64,000 nt of DNA from Rhodoferax sp. U11-2br (lineage in GTDB: Bacteria > Pseudomonadota > Gammaproteobacteria > Burkholderiales > Burkholderiaceae_C), in the NCBI RefSeq assembly GCF_018619435.1, contig NZ_JAHFZF010000025.1, positions 1 to 64,000 of the forward strand, read 5' to 3'. Positions 35,038-44,367 of the stretch are shown one piece after another. The notes under the pieces are model-generated. The model was not told the DNA's origin. It did no database searches and worked only from the letters and a program-made list of their open reading frames with translations. Within the stretch, counting starts at the first letter, position 1; every line of letters starts with the position of its first letter. The translations under genes and the position numbers were made by a program.

Positions 35038-35820
35038 TCAGTCCCGGTATTTGTCGCGCAGCGCCTGGGTGGCGGCACGAAACACGCCCAGGTCACTGCC
35101 CACGGCGACAAAAGTGGCGCCCATGGCCATGTAGCGGCGGGCGTCCGCCTCCACCGGGGCCAGGATGCCGCAGGGTTTGCCCGCTGCCTTGGCGGCGGCA
35201 AAGACACTGGTGATGGCCGCTTGCACTTCGGGATGGTTGGCATTGCCGAGGTGGCCCATGCCGGCGGCCAGATCGGACGGGCCAACAAACAGGCAGTCGA
35301 TGCCGTCCAGCGCGGCAATCTCGGGTGCGGCGGCCACACCGGCCGGGCCTTCAATCTGCACCATCACACACATCTGTTCGTTGGCGCCTTTGAAGTAGTC
35401 GGGCACCGTGCCGTAGCGGTTGCTGCGTTGGGACACCGACACACCACGCATGCCTTGGGGTGGGTAACGGGTGGCGGCGACGGCCTTGCGGGCTTCGTCG
35501 ATGTTTTCCACAAACGGGATCAGGAAGTTGTAAAACCCGGCGTCCAGCAGACGCTTGATTTCCACCGGGTTGTTCCAAGACGGGCGCACCACCGGCGCAC
35601 TGGGGCTGTCCTTGAGCGCCATCAGCTGCGGGATGAGCGTGCCCATGTCGTTGGGCGCGTGTTCGCCGTCGAGCAGGATCCAGTCAAATCCGGCAACGCC
35701 GAGTGCCTCGGTGGTGATAGCGCTGGCCAGAGCCGACCAGCAGCCGATGAGCTTTTTGCCGGCCAGCAGGTCGCGTTTGAAACTGTTGGGAAACGGTTGG
35801 TAGGGGGTGACTTGGGTCAT
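35038..35820 (-). CDS. garL: 2-dehydro-3-deoxyglucarate aldolase (HpaI/HpcH family)
   Basis: The 260-residue class II aldolase has family landmarks [41 protein letters not shown] (metal-binding Glu), [14 protein letters not shown] (Asp) and [11 protein letters not shown]. It cleaves 5-keto-4-deoxyglucarate (2-dehydro-3-deoxyglucarate) to pyruvate and tartronate semialdehyde. It is placed between garD and garR, matching pathway order. Confidence 0.94.
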   Translation of the reverse strand: MTQVTPYQPFPNSFKRDLLAGKKLIGCWSALASAITTEALGVAGFDWILLDGEHAPNDMGTLIPQLMALKDSPSAPVVRPSWNNPVEIKRLLDAGFYNFLIPFVENIDEARKAVAATRYPPQGMRGVSVSQRSNRYGTVPDYFKGANEQMCVMVQIEGPAGVAAAPEIAALDGIDCLFVGPSDLAAGMGHLGNANHPEVQAAITSVFAAAKAAGKPCGILAPVEADARRYMAMGATFVAVGSDLGVFRAATQALRDKYRD

Positions 35821-35869
35821 GGCAATACTTGGTTGGTTGAATGGGGGCTGAGCGCTCGGGGGGCGAGGC

Positions 35870-37486
35870 TCAGGTGATGGGGGCCGGGTTGAACAAGGTC
35901 AAAGCGTTGTGCAGCTGCCACTGCTCGGCCCAGGTCTGTTTGCGGCCACTGGCCACATCAAGCATCAGGTGGAACAGCTCCCAGCCCACGTCTTCGATGC
36001 TGGCGCTGCCTTCGGCAATACGGCCGGCGTTCACGTCCATCAGGTCGTGCCAGCGCCGGGCCAGGTCAGATCGGGTGGCGACCTTGATCACCGGGCACTC
36101 GGCCAAGCCATAAGGCGTGCCACGGCCGGTGGTGAACACATGCATGTTCATGCCCGCGGCCAGTTGTAACGTGCCGCAGACAAAGTCGCTGGCTGGGGTG
36201 GCGGCATACACCAGGCCGCTGGTGATGCCCTTGCCACGCAGGCTCTCGCCGGGGGACAACACCCCACTGATGGCCGCGCTGCCGCTTTTGATGATCGAGC
36301 CCATGGCCTTTTCAACAATGTTGGACAGGCCACCCTTTTTGTTGCCCGGTGTGGTGTTGGCGCTGCGGTCCGCACTGCCTTGGGCCAGGTAGGCGTCGTA
36401 CCAGGCCATCTCGCGGACCATGGCCTGCGCCACCTCGGGGCTGCTGGCGCGGGCGGTGAGCTGGTCGATGCCGTCACGCACCTCGGTCACCTCGGAAAAC
36501 ATCACCGTGGCACCAGCGCGCACCAGCAGGTCGGCACAAAAGCCAACGGCGGGGTTGGCGGTCACACCCGAGAAGGCATCGCTGCCGCCACATTGCACAC
36601 CCACCACCAGTTCACTGGCGGGCACGGTTTCGCGTTGTCTGGCGTTCAGGCGGGCCAGGTGTTTGTCGGCACTTTGAAGGATCGCGTCGATCATCGACAT
36701 CAAACCCACATGCTGCTCGGATTGCAGACAGACCACATCGAGCGGCTCAGGTTCGCAGGAATTTGCGCCAAAACTGCTTGTAGCCCTTGTATCCAAAGGG
36801 CTGGTAGATACGCTATTGATAGCGATGGCATTCGCTGGCAAAAGCCGCTCGGGCTGCAGCTTTTCGCAGCCCAGGCTGACCACCATCAGTTCACCCCCAA
36901 AGTTGGGGTTTTGGCTGATGTGGCGCAGGGTGCGGATCGGGATGATGGCGTCGGGTGCGTCAATCGCCACCCCACAACCATAAGCGTGTTCCAGTCCCAC
37001 CACATCGTCCACATTCGGGTACTTGGGCAGCAGCTCGGCCTTGATGCGTTTGACCGCCATCGCGACCACGCCTGACACACATTGCACCGTGGTGGTGATC
37101 GCCAGAATGTTGCGTGTGCCAACCGAGCCGTCGGCATTGCGGTAACCCTCAAAGGTATAACCCTCGAGCGGCGGCAAGTCTGGCGCGGCCTGGGTGGCCA
37201 GCGGCAAATTGTCGAGCGCACGCGCGTCGGGCATCAGCAACACCGACTCGTTGACCCAGCTGCCTGCGGGCAAGTCGCGGACGGTTTCGCCAATGCTTAC
37301 GTTGTAGCGCCGCACGGTGCTGCCCTGCGGCAAATCGACCAGCGCCACCTTGTGGCCTTGTGGCACGGCTTGCACCAGGCGCAGGCCGTTGCCAAACACC
37401 GCGCCCGCAGGCAAACCTCCATCGTTGACCACAATGGCCACGTTGTCTGCCGGGTGCATGGTGATGAATAGCGGTGTGCTGTTCAT
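35870..37486 (-). CDS. garD: Galactarate dehydratase
   Basis: The 538-residue UxaA/GarD-family Fe-dependent dehydratase converts galactarate to 5-keto-4-deoxyglucarate. It shows a SAF-like N-terminal domain ([20 protein letters not shown]), then [64 protein letters not shown] and [19 protein letters not shown]. coli GarD has 523 residues; the extra length lies after ERLL, in a segment (about [20 protein letters not shown]) translated in frame from a palindromic repeat at 36768-36824. The insert appears tolerated, because the frame continues normally afterwards. Confidence 0.94.
   Translation of the reverse strand: MNSTPLFITMHPADNVAIVVNDGGLPAGAVFGNGLRLVQAVPQGHKVALVDLPQGSTVRRYNVSIGETVRDLPAGSWVNESVLLMPDARALDNLPLATQAAPDLPPLEGYTFEGYRNADGSVGTRNILAITTTVQCVSGVVAMAVKRIKAELLPKYPNVDDVVGLEHAYGCGVAIDAPDAIIPIRTLRHISQNPNFGGELMVVSLGCEKLQPERLLPANAIAINSVSTSPLDTRATSSFGANSCEPEPLDVVCLQSEQHVGLMSMIDAILQSADKHLARLNARQRETVPASELVVGVQCGGSDAFSGVTANPAVGFCADLLVRAGATVMFSEVTEVRDGIDQLTARASSPEVAQAMVREMAWYDAYLAQGSADRSANTTPGNKKGGLSNIVEKAMGSIIKSGSAAISGVLSPGESLRGKGITSGLVYAATPASDFVCGTLQLAAGMNMHVFTTGRGTPYGLAECPVIKVATRSDLARRWHDLMDVNAGRIAEGSASIEDVGWELFHLMLDVASGRKQTWAEQWQLHNALTLFNPAPIT
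36768..36824. repeat. Palindromic interspersed repeat, copy 8, inside garD
   Basis: Pieces: CAAAACTGCTTGTAGCCC, TTGTATCCAAAGGGCTGG, TAGATACGCTATTGATAGC. Arms AGCCCTT (36782-36788) and AAGGGCT (36796-36802) are perfect. It lies in the garD coding region and is translated in frame. Confidence 0.85.
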
Positions 37487-37489
37487 GGC

Positions 37490-38755
37490 TCAGAACCTCG
37501 GTTTGATCTGTTTCCAGTCGGGCCGGAAACGCTGCATCTGCATCACGTCGTTGCGGGTGCGGATGCGGCAGACCTTGAAGGCTTCGTGCAACTCGGCCAG
37601 TTTGTCCTGGTCCAGCTCGACACCCAGGCCGGGTTTGTCGCTCAGATGCACACAACCACCCACAATCGGCACCCGGCCGCCGACCAGCACCTCGTCTTGC
37701 TGCCAGGGGTAATGGGTGTCGCAGGCGTAACTCAGGTGGTGCACCGAGGCGGCCAGATGGGTCATCGCCATCAGGCTGATGCCCAGATGGGAGTTGGAGT
37801 GCATCGACAGCCCCAAACCAAAAGTCTGGCAGGTGCGCGCCAGCGCCTGGGTGGCGCGCAGGCCCCCCCAGAAATGGTGGTCTGACAGCAAAATCTGCAC
37901 CGAGTTGAGTTCAATGGCGCGCTTCAACTCCGCCCAGTTGGTGACCACCATGTTGGTGGCCAGGGGCAAGTTGGTCAGCTTGTGCAACTCGGCCATGCCC
38001 TCCAGCGTGGGGGTCGGGTCTTCGTAATACTCCAGCACACCGTCGAGCTTCTTGGCCACCCGCAGGCTGGCTGCCATCGACCAGTTGCTGTTGGGGTCGA
38101 TACGCAGCTGGTGGTTGGGGAAAGCTGCACGCAGGGCCAGGATGGCGTCGGCTTCTTCATCGGGCTCGAACACACCGGCCTTGAGTTTGATGCTCTCAAA
38201 GCCGTATTGGTCGATCATCTGTTTGGCCTGTTTGACGATCTGTTCGGCGTTGACCGCCTCGCCATAGGGGTCAGGGGCGTACTCGGGATCGACCGAGGCG
38301 TCCCATTTGTAGAACAGGTAGGCCGAGTACGACACCTTGTCGCGCACAGCCCCGCCCAGCAGCTCCACCAGCGGGATGCCGATGGTGCGGGCCTGCAGGT
38401 CCATGAAGGCCACCTCAAACGCCGAGAACGCGCTGGTGACTAGGTTGCTGGCCAGCGAGCCCGGGGCCAGTTCCATTTCGACATGGCCGGTGTTGGTTTT
38501 GGGCGCGAGTGCAGCCACACGGGCCAGCATGCCGTTGAGGTCAAAGGCCGACAGGCCGACCAGCGTGGGGGCGCTGCGTGTCAGCAGGTCGAGCACCGGC
38601 GCATCGCCGTAGGTTTCGCCCAGGCCCACCAGACCGTTGGCACCCTCCACCTCGATGATGGAGCGCAGGCCAAAGGGCTCGTGCACACCCGCCGCATTGA
38701 GCAGGGCGGGGTCTTTGATGGCAATCGGTGTGACCCGGACGGCGGTGATTTTCAT
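37490..38755 (-). CDS. Glucarate dehydratase-type enolase superfamily enzyme
   Basis: The 421-residue enolase superfamily acid-sugar dehydratase has the KxK base in ESIKLKAGVF, metal ligands in RIDPNSNW (Asp) and EYYEDPTPTLEG (Glu), and an Asn in ATNMVVTNW. The second-half catalytic pair is LSDHHFWGGLRA and GLSMHSNSHLGIS (His). This matches the glucarate dehydratase subgroup, but the protein is about 25 residues shorter than GudD and only distantly similar to the second enzyme at 44368-45711. It may prefer another diacid. It abuts garD with a 3 bp gap. Confidence 0.85.
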   Translation of the reverse strand: MKITAVRVTPIAIKDPALLNAAGVHEPFGLRSIIEVEGANGLVGLGETYGDAPVLDLLTRSAPTLVGLSAFDLNGMLARVAALAPKTNTGHVEMELAPGSLASNLVTSAFSAFEVAFMDLQARTIGIPLVELLGGAVRDKVSYSAYLFYKWDASVDPEYAPDPYGEAVNAEQIVKQAKQMIDQYGFESIKLKAGVFEPDEEADAILALRAAFPNHQLRIDPNSNWSMAASLRVAKKLDGVLEYYEDPTPTLEGMAELHKLTNLPLATNMVVTNWAELKRAIELNSVQILLSDHHFWGGLRATQALARTCQTFGLGLSMHSNSHLGISLMAMTHLAASVHHLSYACDTHYPWQQDEVLVGGRVPIVGGCVHLSDKPGLGVELDQDKLAELHEAFKVCRIRTRNDVMQMQRFRPDWKQIKPRF

Positions 38756-38842
38756 GATGATGACTCAGACAAAAATGGATCGGCAAGCAATGGGTGCCAA
38801 AGCACCTGGAGAGAGGGTAGAACCCGGAACCAGTCCGTGTGT

Positions 38843-38873
38843 CTGGGCCAGGGCCAGATGGCCGCTGGCCCAG
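38843..38873 (-). other. Intercistronic hairpin after tctA
   Basis: Perfect 9 bp arms CTGGGCCAG (38843-38851) and CTGGCCCAG (38865-38873) have an inner GGCCAGATGGCC. They lie 3 bp past the tctA stop, before the dehydratase gene. No T-run follows, so mRNA processing or stabilising seems more likely than termination. Confidence 0.5.
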
Positions 38874-38876
38874 GAA

Positions 38877-40385
38877 CTAGGCGGTCGCAGTCGTGGTCTT
38901 GACCGTTTTGCTGCTGTGGGTCTTGTAGACATGCCACAGCACGGATACCAACGACAAACCGATGAACGTGCCTGAAATCGGAGAGGTCAGGAAGTCCATG
39001 AAGTTGTTGTCAGACAGCATCAGGCCACGGCGCAGGTTGGTCTCGGCCATGGGGCCGAGGATCAGGCCGATGATGAAGGGCGTCTGCGGGATGCCAAACT
39101 TCACGAAGCCATAACCGATCAGGCCAAAGAACACGATGACACCCACGTCAAAGATCCGGTTGCCCAGACCGAAGGCGCCCACGAAGCACAGCACCAGGAT
39201 GATGGGCAGCAGGATGTATTTCGGTACCCCCAGCAATTTGACAAAAACCCGCACGCCATACAACTCAGCAAACAGCATCATCACGGCCGACACCAGCATG
39301 GCGATGAAGATGGTGTACACCAGCGGACCTTGCGAGACGAATAGCAGCGGCCCGGGCTGGATGCCATGGATCATGAAGCCGCCCAGCAGCATGGCCGTCA
39401 CGGTGTCGCCCGGGATGCCCAGGGTCAGCAGCGGGATCATGGCACCGCCCACAGCAGAGCAGGCAGCGGTTTCAGAGGCCACAACGCCGTCGATGATGCC
39501 TGTACCGAATTTCTCAGGATGTTTGGACTGTTTCTTGGCCACCATGTAGGACACGATGTTGGAGGTGCCGGAGCCGATACCAGGCAAGATGCCGATGCCG
39601 GTGCCGATCAATGTGGAGCGGACCATGTTCCAGCCCTGCTCAAAAAACTCTTTCACGGAAAAGCCGAAACCCTTCAACTTGACGATGGTGACTTTGGCAT
39701 GGGTCTCGGTCTTGACTTCTTCGGCTACTTTGATGATCTCGGAGATCGCAAACAGACCAATCAGCACCGGCAGAATGTCGAAGCCACCATTGAGTTCGGT
39801 CAGACCCAGGGTGAAGCGTGTGGTGGCGTCTACCGGCGCAATACCAACGGTTGAGAACGCAAAACCCAGCAAGCCGGAGAACAGGCCCTTGACCATCGAA
39901 CCGGTGGACAGGGTGACGATCAGTGTGAGCGAGAAGATGGCGATTGAGAAATACTCATGCGGTCCAAACGCCAGGGCAATCTTGGCCAGCGAGGGCGCAA
40001 TGAACATCAGTGCAAAAATGCTCAGCAGTGTGCCTATGAACGAGTAGAAGATGCCGACGCCCAGCGCCTTGGCGCCTTCGCCCCGTTCCATCATGGGGCC
40101 ACCGTCAAACACGGTGGCCACCGAGGCCGGTGTCCCCGGGATTTTGAGCAAAATGGCTGAAATGAGGCCGCCCGAGACGCCGCCGATGTACAGCCCGACC
40201 AGCAGCGCAATGCCGGCGCTGGCGCTTAATGAGTAGGTGATGGGCAGAAACAGCGCCACCGCCATGGTGGCCGTCAGGCCCGGAATGGCGCCAAAAATGA
40301 TGCCCACGACTGTGCCGAAAAAGATCAGGCCGAGCATCTGGAAGGTGAAGACGTTTTCAACACCCTGAAGGAAGAGGTCAAACAT
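38877..40385 (-). CDS. tctA: Tripartite tricarboxylate transporter large permease (TctA)
   Basis: The 502-residue inner-membrane protein has about 11-12 helices and the TctA signatures FFGTVVGIIFGAIPGLTATM, PGTPASVATVFDGGPM, IGILPGIGSGTSNIVSYMVAKKQSK and TAACSAVGGAMIPLLTLGIPGDTVTAMLLGG. It forms the solute channel with TctB, fed by the periplasmic TctC protein. In this cluster the substrate is probably glucarate or galactarate. Confidence 0.95.
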   Translation of the reverse strand: MFDLFLQGVENVFTFQMLGLIFFGTVVGIIFGAIPGLTATMAVALFLPITYSLSASAGIALLVGLYIGGVSGGLISAILLKIPGTPASVATVFDGGPMMERGEGAKALGVGIFYSFIGTLLSIFALMFIAPSLAKIALAFGPHEYFSIAIFSLTLIVTLSTGSMVKGLFSGLLGFAFSTVGIAPVDATTRFTLGLTELNGGFDILPVLIGLFAISEIIKVAEEVKTETHAKVTIVKLKGFGFSVKEFFEQGWNMVRSTLIGTGIGILPGIGSGTSNIVSYMVAKKQSKHPEKFGTGIIDGVVASETAACSAVGGAMIPLLTLGIPGDTVTAMLLGGFMIHGIQPGPLLFVSQGPLVYTIFIAMLVSAVMMLFAELYGVRVFVKLLGVPKYILLPIILVLCFVGAFGLGNRIFDVGVIVFFGLIGYGFVKFGIPQTPFIIGLILGPMAETNLRRGLMLSDNNFMDFLTSPISGTFIGLSLVSVLWHVYKTHSSKTVKTTTATA

Positions 40386-40398
40386 GCAATGGCTCCTG

Positions 40399-40875
40399 TT
40401 ACTCGATGAATGCGCTCAGCAGCCCGACCGGCAAGATCATGTCGAAAGCATGGCGAAAGGTCAGGTACACAACGATAGACGTTGTCACAGCGATCGCCCC
40501 GTACAGGGGGTAGCTGATCTTCTTGTCACCTGGGGTCAGCACAATGAACTGCGCGAACAGGTAAACCACCGTCATGAGGGGGAAACCGACGGACTCCAGC
40601 AGTGCCGCGTAGGCCACGATCAGGCCCAGGGTTTTCCAGACCGTGCGGTAGTCCGCCGTGTCCTGTTTGCCGGACTGCTTGGCACCTGCCCGCTTGAAGG
40701 CCTCCCTGAGTTGCAGAACGCCCAGCAGGCACATCGTGGTGGCCAGCACATAAGGGACGAAGGCTGCGTCGATGAATTGTTTGCGCGGAATGGCGCTTGT
40801 CAGATACAGATAACCGATACCAATCAGGAGGAATATCGCCCCAACGACGATCTCCCGTTTTTTGATGTTGTCCAT
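40399..40875 (-). CDS. tctB: Tripartite tricarboxylate transporter small permease (TctB)
   Basis: The 158-residue protein has four predicted helices typical of TctB: IVVGAIFLLIGIGYLYLT, FVPYVLATTMCLLGVL, TLGLIVAYAALLESVGFPLMT and GAIAVTTSIVVYLTFRHAF. The start MDNIKK is preferred; a longer frame adds 21 non-family residues. It lies 13 bp before tctA and 81 bp after tctC. Confidence 0.88.
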   Translation of the reverse strand: MDNIKKREIVVGAIFLLIGIGYLYLTSAIPRKQFIDAAFVPYVLATTMCLLGVLQLREAFKRAGAKQSGKQDTADYRTVWKTLGLIVAYAALLESVGFPLMTVVYLFAQFIVLTPGDKKISYPLYGAIAVTTSIVVYLTFRHAFDMILPVGLLSAFIE

Positions 40876-40956
40876 GGTGAAGCCTTGAGAGAAGAAAGGA
40901 CAGGTGCGTGAAGCGCGCTGTAGCGCGCTTGCACCCATGTAGTGAGTCGGTGTGGC

Positions 40957-41940
40957 TTACTTCTTCTGACGCAACACGTCTTTGTACTGCAGGAAGTCGT
41001 CACGTACCTTGTTGAGCATGTCGTTGGCTTCCTTGGTGTGCAGGAAAGACACCGGCTGCTTGAACCCCTCTTCCAACGCCTTGGCGTAGGCGGGTTCTTT
41101 GGTGATCTGTTGCATCACGTCAGCCATTTTTTTGATGATGGCCGGGTCGGTGCCCTTGGGGAAAGCAATGACGTAGGGTTTGCCCATGTCCAGAGAAATG
41201 CCCTGGTCCTTGAAAGACTTGATGTCACCCAGCAGCGGGTTGTGGGCGTCGTTGTACTGCGCAATCATGGACATGTCGCCCGTGGCGGCATAGTCTTTGA
41301 CCGGACCAAAGGAGATCGAGGACAAGTCGATGCGCCCACCGAGCAGCGACGTGATCTTGTCGGCAGCGGAGCCGACATCGACAAATTTCAGCTGGATGCC
41401 GGCCTTTTTCTGGAAGATCAGGCCTTGCAGGTGGGAGTAGCCACCCATTTCAGTACCGTAGATCACGGTGCCAGGGGCTGCCTTGGCTTTCTCGGTGATC
41501 TGCTGAACGGTTTTCAGACCGGATTTTTTGCTGCCAATCAGAACCACACCCTTGTCGATGGCGGGAATGCAGGCCACATCGAGCTTGGCATCAAACTTGT
41601 GGTCACTCATGCCCGACACTTCGTTGACGATCAACATGCCGGTATGGGCGAAAAACAGTGTGTTGCCATCAGGTGAGGCACCTTCCACCTGCGACATGCC
41701 AATCGTGCCGCCACCGCCGTTGACGTTGGTGACCACCATCGGTTTGCCTGTGATCTTCTCGAAAAAACGCGCCATCTGGCGGGCGTTGAAGTCGGTGTCA
41801 CCACCCGCGCCAGCGGGCACGATCACCTGCACAGGGCGGGTCGGCCATTTGGTCGCGTCAGCGGCAAAGGCGCTGCCGAGAGCAGTTGTGATGCCGACAG
41901 CCGCCACGGCTGCAGCCAGAAAAGTTCTACGAAACGTCAT
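40957..41940 (-). CDS. tctC: Tripartite tricarboxylate transporter solute-binding protein (TctC/Bug family)
   Basis: The 327-residue Bug-family periplasmic receptor has a cleavable signal peptide (FLAAAVAAVGITTALGSAFA) followed by WPTRPVQVIVPAGAGGDTD, the Bug N-terminal motif. NVNGGGGTIGMSQVEGASPDG is also characteristic. Two ATGs are adjacent (41943 and 41940); GGAG upstream has better spacing to the second. It delivers substrate to TctAB. Confidence 0.93.
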   Translation of the reverse strand: MTFRRTFLAAAVAAVGITTALGSAFAADATKWPTRPVQVIVPAGAGGDTDFNARQMARFFEKITGKPMVVTNVNGGGGTIGMSQVEGASPDGNTLFFAHTGMLIVNEVSGMSDHKFDAKLDVACIPAIDKGVVLIGSKKSGLKTVQQITEKAKAAPGTVIYGTEMGGYSHLQGLIFQKKAGIQLKFVDVGSAADKITSLLGGRIDLSSISFGPVKDYAATGDMSMIAQYNDAHNPLLGDIKSFKDQGISLDMGKPYVIAFPKGTDPAIIKKMADVMQQITKEPAYAKALEEGFKQPVSFLHTKEANDMLNKVRDDFLQYKDVLRQKK

Positions 41941-41983
41941 CATGATCTCCGGTTGGTAGGTGAGAAAAAAGAAAGTGACAGGA

Positions 41984-43102
41984 CTAAACGGCGCCGTGGG
42001 TTTCAAGGTACACGGCGTAAAGAGAATGGCTGCTGGCCATGTACAAGCGGTTGCGCTTGGGGCCGCCAAATTCGAGGTTGGCACAGCGTTCGGGCAGCTT
42101 GATGAAGCCGATGGCTTTGCCTTGGGCGTTGAAGACTTTCACGCCATCCATTTCTTCGGAGTTGCCCGTGGGCAAATGGGCTTTCAGGCCACCACCGACA
42201 TCGGTTGCTTCGGCGGCAAACGCACCGCTGTGACCCCAGCCGCACCACAGATTGCCGTCGCGGTCGACCCGGAAGCCGTCCAGGGAACCGGTGCCGTTGG
42301 CGTCAATCAGTTTGGTCTTGTTGCTCACCGTGCCATCCGCGTTGACATCAAAGCTCCAGATGCTGCGGTTGGGGGTGCCTTTCCACTCGACCACATACAG
42401 CTTGCTCTCGTCGGGTGAGAAGGCCAGACCGTTGGGGTTGACCAGGTCGGTGATCACCGCCGTGATCTGACCGCCTTTGGCGATGCGGTAGACATTGGTG
42501 CTGGCCTGCTCGGGTTTGGCACGTGAGCCTTCCCATTCACCGTTGATGCCAAACAGTGGGTCGGTGAACCAGACGCTGTCGTCTGACTTGACCACCACAT
42601 CGTTGGGCGCGTTGAGGCGTTTGCCTTCAAAACGGTCGGCCAGCACTGTTTTTTTGCCGTTTTTTTCGGTACGAACCACGCGCCGTGTGACGGAGTGTTC
42701 ACACGTGATCAGACGGCCTTGGCGGTCCCGCGTGTTGCCGTTGGCATAGTTGACGTTTTGCTGGTACACGGAAAATTTGCCGGTGGCCTCATCAAACTTC
42801 ATCAGCCGGTTGTTGGGAATGTCACTGCACAGCAAGTAGCCTGGTTGGCCCGCCACCACATTGGGGAAGTAGGCCGGGCCTTCGGCCCAACGCATGCCGG
42901 TGCCAACCTGCTCCACCGTGCTGCTGTAGAGCCGGTATTTGGCAAAGCTGGGGTCCAAGATCAACACCGACGGGTCTGGGTAGCGCTGGTTGGGGCTGAA
43001 GCTGAAGGCTTGCGCCAAAGCGCTTGTGCTGGCAGCTGCCAGACTGGTGCTGGCGGCCAGCTTCAAAAAGCGGCGGCGCGGGTTGATCGAGGTCTCTTGC
43101 AT
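41984..43102 (-). CDS. Tat-exported SMP-30/gluconolactonase family protein
   Basis: The 372-residue protein has a twin-arginine signal (INPRRRFLKLAASTSLAAAS) cleaved near ALAQA, then an SMP-30-type propeller. Metal-binding pattern positions include GMRWAEGPAYFP (Glu), RLNAPNDVVV (Asn) and VNPNGLAFSPDESKLYV (Asn, Asp). It would open lactones of aldaric acids in the periplasm before uptake by the Tct transporter. The start at MQETSINPRRR gives a proper Tat n-region; the longer frame adds 30 residues. It is probably the first gene of the minus-strand run. Confidence 0.87.
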   Translation of the reverse strand: MQETSINPRRRFLKLAASTSLAAASTSALAQAFSFSPNQRYPDPSVLILDPSFAKYRLYSSTVEQVGTGMRWAEGPAYFPNVVAGQPGYLLCSDIPNNRLMKFDEATGKFSVYQQNVNYANGNTRDRQGRLITCEHSVTRRVVRTEKNGKKTVLADRFEGKRLNAPNDVVVKSDDSVWFTDPLFGINGEWEGSRAKPEQASTNVYRIAKGGQITAVITDLVNPNGLAFSPDESKLYVVEWKGTPNRSIWSFDVNADGTVSNKTKLIDANGTGSLDGFRVDRDGNLWCGWGHSGAFAAEATDVGGGLKAHLPTGNSEEMDGVKVFNAQGKAIGFIKLPERCANLEFGGPKRNRLYMASSHSLYAVYLETHGAV

Positions 43103-43240
43103 GGGTTGTCTCCTGGCATAGCTCGGTTGGAAGATGGACGCTGGTGTGTTGCTCTTTGTGGGGCTATCGCCCTCTTGTGGCAGGTTATTCATCAGGTCAC
43201 TGGACGGAAATGGTTTAACGCTTTACAGTTCGATATCGGC

Positions 43241-43275
43241 TTAACTTGTCAGTTGTATGTTGTCTGACGAGTTAA
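43241..43275. promoter_or_regulatory. Large palindromic operator at the divergent aldarate promoter
   Basis: Arms TTAACTTGTCAG (43241-43252) and CTGACGAGTTAA (43264-43275) match with one mismatch around an 11 bp centre. It lies between the minus-strand gluconolactonase/tct run and the regulator gene. Its right half (TTGTATGTTGTCTG plus AGTTAA) recurs before gudD at 44305-44327. A FadR-type GntR dimer site is the likely meaning. Confidence 0.65.
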
Positions 43276-43314
43276 ATTGTGATCCGCAGAAATCAGGGAG
43301 TCAATCGTTTTTTT

Positions 43315-44064
43315 ATGGAATCATGGAAAACCCCTAGTACCCCGGCGAGCCGTCAGCGGCGGCCGCGTGGGCTGGTGCAAGAAATCGTCAACAGCCTGGC
43401 TGCCAGCATCCGCGAAGGTGCCATCAAACCGGGTGACAAACTGCCCACGGAGTCGGAAATCATGGCCCGGTTTGAGGTCAGCCGCACGGTGGTGCGCGAA
43501 GCCTTGTCCAATTTGCAGGCCTCGGGTTTGGTGGAAACCCGCCACGGCATTGGCACTTTTGCTCTGGCGCTGCCCGATACCAGCAACTTCAGAATCACCG
43601 GCTGCGATTTTTCAACGCTGGCCGATGTGATTGCTTTGTTGGAGTTGCGCATCAGCCTGGAGACCGAGGCCGCTGGCCTGGCTGCACAGCGCCGCACCGA
43701 TGCCAATCTGGCCGCCATGGAACTGGCCCTCAAGGCGTTTTCGGATGCCATCGAGCACGACTCCGAGGCTGTGCCCTCAGACTTTGCGTTCCACATGGAG
43801 GTGTCTCGGGCCACGGGCAACCGCCACTTTGCCGACCTGATGACCTATCTGGGCACCATGATCATCCCGCGAACCCGGATCAACACCTCGAACAGCGCGC
43901 CAGAAGGACGGCTGAAGTATTTGCAGCAGGCGCATGGTGACCACGAAAACATTTTTAACGCGATCCGCAACCGTGATTCGGATGGCGCGCGCGCCGCGAT
44001 GCGCACCCATCTGAGCAACAGCCGCGAACGCCTGCGTCGGGCGCAGCTCAGTCAGGTGCAGTGA
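43315..44064 (+). CDS. GntR family regulator, FadR subfamily
   Basis: The 249-residue regulator has an N-terminal winged helix (LAASIREGAIKPGDKLPTES, FEVSRTVVREALSNLQASGL, HGIGTF). The C-terminal FCD all-helical ligand domain shows LLELRISLETEAAGLAAQR, DFAFHMEVSRATGNRHF and HGDHENIFNAIRNRD, with the acid/histidine set that binds a metal and carboxylate ligand. It probably senses an aldarate or a pathway intermediate. The upstream in-frame GTG at 43279 lies at the edge of the operator, so the ATG at 43315 is preferred. Confidence 0.9.
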   Translation: MESWKTPSTPASRQRRPRGLVQEIVNSLAASIREGAIKPGDKLPTESEIMARFEVSRTVVREALSNLQASGLVETRHGIGTFALALPDTSNFRITGCDFSTLADVIALLELRISLETEAAGLAAQRRTDANLAAMELALKAFSDAIEHDSEAVPSDFAFHMEVSRATGNRHFADLMTYLGTMIIPRTRINTSNSAPEGRLKYLQQAHGDHENIFNAIRNRDSDGARAAMRTHLSNSRERLRRAQLSQVQ

Positions 44065-44367
44065 TCGCCATCGTATCCATAGCATGTTTCCCTTTTGGTG
44101 TAAGGGCTGCAGGCAAAAAAAAGCCACTTTTCTGAATGGTGGTCCATGGGTTGTGGCGCGACCCAATTTCCCCTTTTTCATATGTAAACGGCTTGTCCAC
44201 AAGCTGTGATGGTGCTGGGTCCAGGGTTGCTTGAGTCTGGGCGCAGGCTGGCAGCTACGGCACCCGGATGAGGGTTGTCCCTCTTGTCAATATTGAGTCT
44301 TTGGTTGTACGATGTCTGCTAAGTTAATTCTTCCATCAACCTCCATCCATTGAGAAAGAGCGTCGTC
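44065..44367. other. Intergenic region before gudD with operator half-site
   Basis: This 303 bp gap holds a degenerate repeat-like stretch near 44075-44120 (CATAGCATGTTTCCCTTTTG, TAAGGGCTGCAGGC) and the operator-like sequence at 44305-44327. No gene is seen. Confidence 0.6.
44305..44327. promoter_or_regulatory. GntR-type operator half-site before gudD
   Basis: TTGTACGATGTCTG followed 3 bp later by AGTTAA aligns with TTGTATGTTGTCTG and AGTTAA at 43253-43275 with the same offset (17 bp between starts). The left palindrome arm is not evident. It lies 41 bp before the gudD start. Confidence 0.55.
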
